Source: Youhaiella tibetensis
GTDB lineage: Bacteria; Pseudomonadota; Alphaproteobacteria; Rhizobiales; Devosiaceae
Direction: 5' to 3'
NCBI RefSeq assembly: GCF_008000755.1
Contig: NZ_CP041690.1
Location: 1,613,260 to 1,677,259, forward strand
DNA: 64,000 nucleotides
Positions within the stretch are counted from its first letter, which is position 1. The number at the start of each line of letters is the position of its first letter. Below the pieces are notes generated by a model. It saw only the letters and a program-made list of their open reading frames with translations, was not told where the DNA came from and made no database searches. The position numbers and the translations under genes were made by a program. Below, piece by piece: positions 63,659 to 64,000 of the stretch.

Positions 63659-64000
63659 ATGACCACCAAGCTCAACCAGGCCAACCTGCCGGCCATCGCA
63701 AACCGGGCCGCCGTGCCGCAATACGATCGCGGCGCGCTCAGGGCCGGCATCCTGCATTTCGGCGTCGGAAACTTCCACCGCGCCCACCAGGCCGTGTACC
63801 TGGACGACCTCTTCAATGCGGGCGGGAGCCTGGACTGGGCCATCGTGGGAGCGGGCGTGCGTCCGGCCGACGAGGACATGCGCCAGAAGCTCAAGGTGCA
63901 GGACTGGCTGACCACGGTCGTGGAACAGGAGGCGGACCTCTCCCGGGCCAGGGTGACGGGAGCCATGGTCGACTACATCAAGCCCGGCGACATCGAGGCG
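63659..64000 (+). CDS. mtlK: Mannitol 2-dehydrogenase family protein MtlK (N-terminal part, cut by window end)
   Basis: The first 114 codons only. FGVGNFHRAHQAVYLDDL (residues 33-50) is the signature of the long-chain mannitol/fructuronate dehydrogenase family, including the G-x-G-x-F NAD-binding turn. MtlK oxidises mannitol (and arabitol) to fructose (xylulose) using NAD. GGAGGAG precedes the ATG. It follows smoK by 17 nt, as in other smo operons, and would act on the imported polyol. Confidence 0.9.
   Translation, partial: MTTKLNQANLPAIANRAAVPQYDRGALRAGILHFGVGNFHRAHQAVYLDDLFNAGGSLDWAIVGAGVRPADEDMRQKLKVQDWLTTVVEQEADLSRARVTGAMVDYIKPGDIEA

Overview
The window is GC-rich, densely coded DNA, almost entirely catabolic and transport operons. 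No tRNA, rRNA, CRISPR array or complete insertion sequence was seen. The rhizobial-type cellulose operon (bcsN-bcsA-bcsB-bcsZ), the many ABC importers and an smo/mtlK polyol operon point to an alphaproteobacterium of the Hyphomicrobiales, perhaps Devosia-like. The genus is an inference from gene content, not from a marker gene.

Layout: (1) 1-13593 is a divergent cell-wall amino-sugar locus. A leftward operon encodes a sugar-type ABC importer, NanE, a MurNAc/GlcNAc kinase and MurQ (cut by the window edge). A rightward operon encodes a peptide-type ABC importer, a beta-lactamase-fold serine hydrolase and AnmK. Together they can import muropeptide fragments and turn anhydro-MurNAc, MurNAc and ManNAc derivatives into GlcNAc-6-phosphate. 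(2) 13590-22659 holds a GNAT acetyltransferase and the cellulose operon, which ends in a TPR protein. (3) 22714-24782 holds a MocR-type regulator, a DUF983 protein and a one-helix membrane protein, with matching operator-like repeats. (4) 24967-33446 is a ROK-regulated peptide-type ABC importer with a xylose-isomerase-like TIM-barrel protein and a PIG-L deacetylase.

(5) 33867-57962 is a large nitrogen-compound island. It has a Tat-exported ABC importer, two amidohydrolases, two coupled TIM-barrel proteins, a creatinase-like M24 protein, a PuuE allantoinase fused to an OHCU decarboxylase domain, allantoicase, a hydantoin/allantoin-racemase-like protein, two near-duplicate GntR regulators, a second peptide-type importer and a fourth TIM-barrel protein. 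Malate synthase G lies inside it and could assimilate glyoxylate released from ureidoglycolate. Repeated GTATC/GATAC half-sites occur in most of the island's promoter gaps and suggest one GntR regulon. (6) 58229-64000 is a SorC-regulated sorbitol/mannitol operon (smoEFGK, then mtlK, cut by the window end).

The least explained element is a family of four TIM-barrel proteins sharing a THEEIT motif. Each is linked to an importer and/or an amidohydrolase, and one has lost a metal-binding Glu. Their substrates are unknown; together with an amidohydrolase lacking its HxH motif and an M24 protein lacking most metal ligands, they are the best candidate for an undescribed pathway.
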